From Sandarakinorhabdus glacialis (lineage in GTDB: Bacteria; Pseudomonadota; Alphaproteobacteria; Sphingomonadales; Sphingomonadaceae), in assembly GCF_014643455.1 (NCBI RefSeq), contig NZ_BMJM01000001.1, forward strand, positions 486,123-550,122: a stretch of 64,000 nt of DNA. Reading direction: 5' to 3'. Both the position numbers and the translations under genes were made by a program. The notes beneath the pieces were generated by a model. That model was given only the letters and a program-made list of their open reading frames with translations. It was not told where the DNA came from and did no database searches. This document shows, one piece after another, positions 62,529-64,000 of the stretch (position 1 is the first letter of the stretch; every line of letters begins with the position of its first letter).

Positions 62529-64000
62529 ATGACCAAGTCTGTGTTTCGGTTCGGTGGCGGGTCGGCGGATGGCGATGCTTCGCAGAAGACGCTTTTGGGG
62601 GGCAAGGGGGCCAATCTGGCCGAGATGGCGGGCATTGGGTTGCCGGTGCCGCCGGGGCTGACGATATCGACGCCGGTTTGTGCGGCTTATTATGACGCCG
62701 GCGGGAAATTGCCCGAGGCGATCAAGGCCGAGACGCTCGAGGCGCTGGCGGCGGTCGAGGCAATTACCGGCAAGGGTTTCGGCGATGCGAGCGATCCGTT
62801 GCTGGTGTCGGTGCGGTCGGGGGCGCGGGTCTCGATGCCGGGGATGATGGATACGGTCCTGAATTTGGGGCTGAACGATGCGACTGTGGTTGGGTTGGCG
62901 GCGGCTTCGGGGAATCCGCGGTTTGCCTGGGACAGCTATCGGCGGTTTATCCAGATGTATGCCGATGTGGTGCTTGGGCTCGATCATTATCTGTTCGAGG
63001 ATGCGCTTGAGATCCTGAAGGAAGATCGCGGGGTTTCGCTCGATACCGAGCTGTCGGCGGAGGATCTGCAGGGGCTGGTGAAGCGCTACAAGGGGCTGGT
63101 CGCGCAGCATTGGGGGGATGAGTTTCCGCAAGGCCCGCACGAGCAATTGTGGGGTGCGATCGGTGCGGTGTTCGGGTCTTGGCGGTCGGACCGGGCGCGG
63201 ACTTATCGGCGATTGAACGATATTCCGGAAAGCTGGGGCACCGCGGTCACGGTGCAGGCGATGGTGTTCGGCAATCGCGGCGACACGTCGGCGACGGGGG
63301 TGGCGTTCACGCGTGATCCGGCGAACGGCGAGCGGGTGACGTACGGCGAATATCTGATCAACGCGCAGGGCGAGGATGTCGTGGCGGGGATTCGGACGCC
63401 GCAGTACCTCACGCGCGCCGCACGGGAGCGGGCCGGGGCGAAGGCGGCTTCGATGGAAGAGGCGATGCCGCAGGTTTTCGGCGAGCTGGCGGCGGTGTTT
63501 GCGCTGCTCGAGACGCATTATCGCGACATGCAGGATATCGAATTTACCGTCGAGGATTCGCGGTTGTGGATGCTGCAGACGCGCGCCGGCAAGCGGACGG
63601 CGAAGGCAGCGTTAAAGATTGCGGTCGATATGGCCAGCGAGGGGCTGATTACCGAGGCCGAGGCGGTGCTGCGGGTGGAGGCGGGGGCGCTCGACCAGTT
63701 GTTGCATCCGACGCTCGATCCAAAGGCGAAGCGCGATGTGATTGCGCGCGGGTTGCCGGCGTCGCCTGGGGCGGCTTCGGGGGCGGTGGTGTTCGATAGC
63801 GATACGGCGGAGGCGCGCGCCAAATTGGGCGAGGCGGTTATTTTGGTACGCACCGAGACGTCGCCCGAGGATATCCATGGCATGCATGCGGCCAAGGGCA
63901 TTCTGACGGCGCGCGGCGGGATGACGAGCCATGCGGCGGTCGTGGCGCGCGGCATGGGGCGGCCGTGCGTGTCGGGGGCGGGGAGCCTGGCGATCGATCT
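62529..64000 (+). CDS. ppdK: Pyruvate, phosphate dikinase (partial, runs off the window)
   Basis: Interconverts pyruvate, ATP and Pi with PEP, AMP and PPi. About 490 N-terminal residues are in the window. The nucleotide-binding domain begins with SVFRFGGGSADGDASQK, contains LLGGKGANLAEMA and SVRSGARVSMPGMMDTVLN, and GNRGDTSATGVAFTRDPA. The central phosphohistidine site GGMTSHAAVVARGMG is present near the right edge. GGAGC lies 6 bases before ATG 62529. The PEP-binding half is cut off by the window edge. Confidence 0.95.
   Translation, partial: MTKSVFRFGGGSADGDASQKTLLGGKGANLAEMAGIGLPVPPGLTISTPVCAAYYDAGGKLPEAIKAETLEALAAVEAITGKGFGDASDPLLVSVRSGARVSMPGMMDTVLNLGLNDATVVGLAAASGNPRFAWDSYRRFIQMYADVVLGLDHYLFEDALEILKEDRGVSLDTELSAEDLQGLVKRYKGLVAQHWGDEFPQGPHEQLWGAIGAVFGSWRSDRARTYRRLNDIPESWGTAVTVQAMVFGNRGDTSATGVAFTRDPANGERVTYGEYLINAQGEDVVAGIRTPQYLTRAARERAGAKAASMEEAMPQVFGELAAVFALLETHYRDMQDIEFTVEDSRLWMLQTRAGKRTAKAALKIAVDMASEGLITEAEAVLRVEAGALDQLLHPTLDPKAKRDVIARGLPASPGAASGAVVFDSDTAEARAKLGEAVILVRTETSPEDIHGMHAAKGILTARGGMTSHAAVVARGMGRPCVSGAGSLAID

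Overview
The window is a gene-dense, high-GC stretch of a sphingomonad-type alphaproteobacterial chromosome (order Sphingomonadales; I do not assign a genus). Supporting signs are the single-chain L-serine dehydratase, Bpt-type leucyltransferase, the F1-ATPase zeta inhibitor next to bolA and a monothiol glutaredoxin, a three-gene petABC operon, long N-terminal extensions on S9, a TonB-dependent receptor, and several short palindromic intergenic repeat families. No rRNA, tRNA, CRISPR array, prophage or insertion sequence was seen. Most of the content is chromosomal housekeeping.

Layout. 1-8.2 kb: rnc (partial)-lepB, pgi, bpt, ilvA, a VIT-type metal transporter, a 3-hydroxyisobutyrate-dehydrogenase-like enzyme and a secreted amidohydrolase. 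8.3-14.1 kb (minus strand): redoxin-dsbD, rplM-rpsI with a textbook terminator, and ctaA (heme A synthase)-DUF2237. 14.2-17.8 kb (plus): merC-like/zur-like pair, dxs, and a vapBC-type toxin-antitoxin pair with a visible operator. 17.8-25.7 kb (minus): sdaA, trhO, a phosphotransferase/AttH-like pair, a Y-family polymerase, and a blaI-blaR1-like repressor/sensor pair with a dyad operator. 25.9-31.2 kb (plus): secreted lipase, a five-bladed tachylectin-like propeller protein with a helical N-terminal half, topoisomerase IB, a queuosine-precursor transporter and a small membrane protein. 31.2-33.7 kb (minus): a purine cluster (phosphoribosyltransferase, adenine deaminase, purS, purQ). 33.8-42.9 kb: DUF6152 and membrane protein, an FkbM methyltransferase/anti-sigma fusion interrupted by an amber codon, a TonB receptor, an MFS transporter, purC, the ATPase zeta inhibitor, bolA, grxD. 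42.9-47.9 kb: acetyltransferase, hemF, petABC and apt. 48-54.9 kb: small accessory genes and at least one decayed hydrolase. 55.2-64 kb: rplY-pth-ychF, a sulfite dehydrogenase pair (sorAB-like), glyQ-glyS, and the start of ppdK.

The most unusual signals are: (1) a palindromic repeat of about 55-60 bp that occurs singly or as inverted pairs, and has entered coding sequence twice, as an in-frame insert inside glyS and as the C-terminal tail of glyQ, with a third copy between glyS and ppdK; (2) the tachylectin-type propeller fused to a coiled-coil/helical N-terminus, a possible lectin-guided toxin or surface-binding effector of unknown function; (3) a methyltransferase/anti-sigma fusion broken by a single in-frame TAG; (4) a strand-composition (G versus C) sign change around 41-47 kb and a weaker one around 14-17 kb; (5) a lower-GC mosaic patch within glyS. 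Starts were chosen from ribosome binding sites, overlaps and family alignments recalled from memory; no searches were run.
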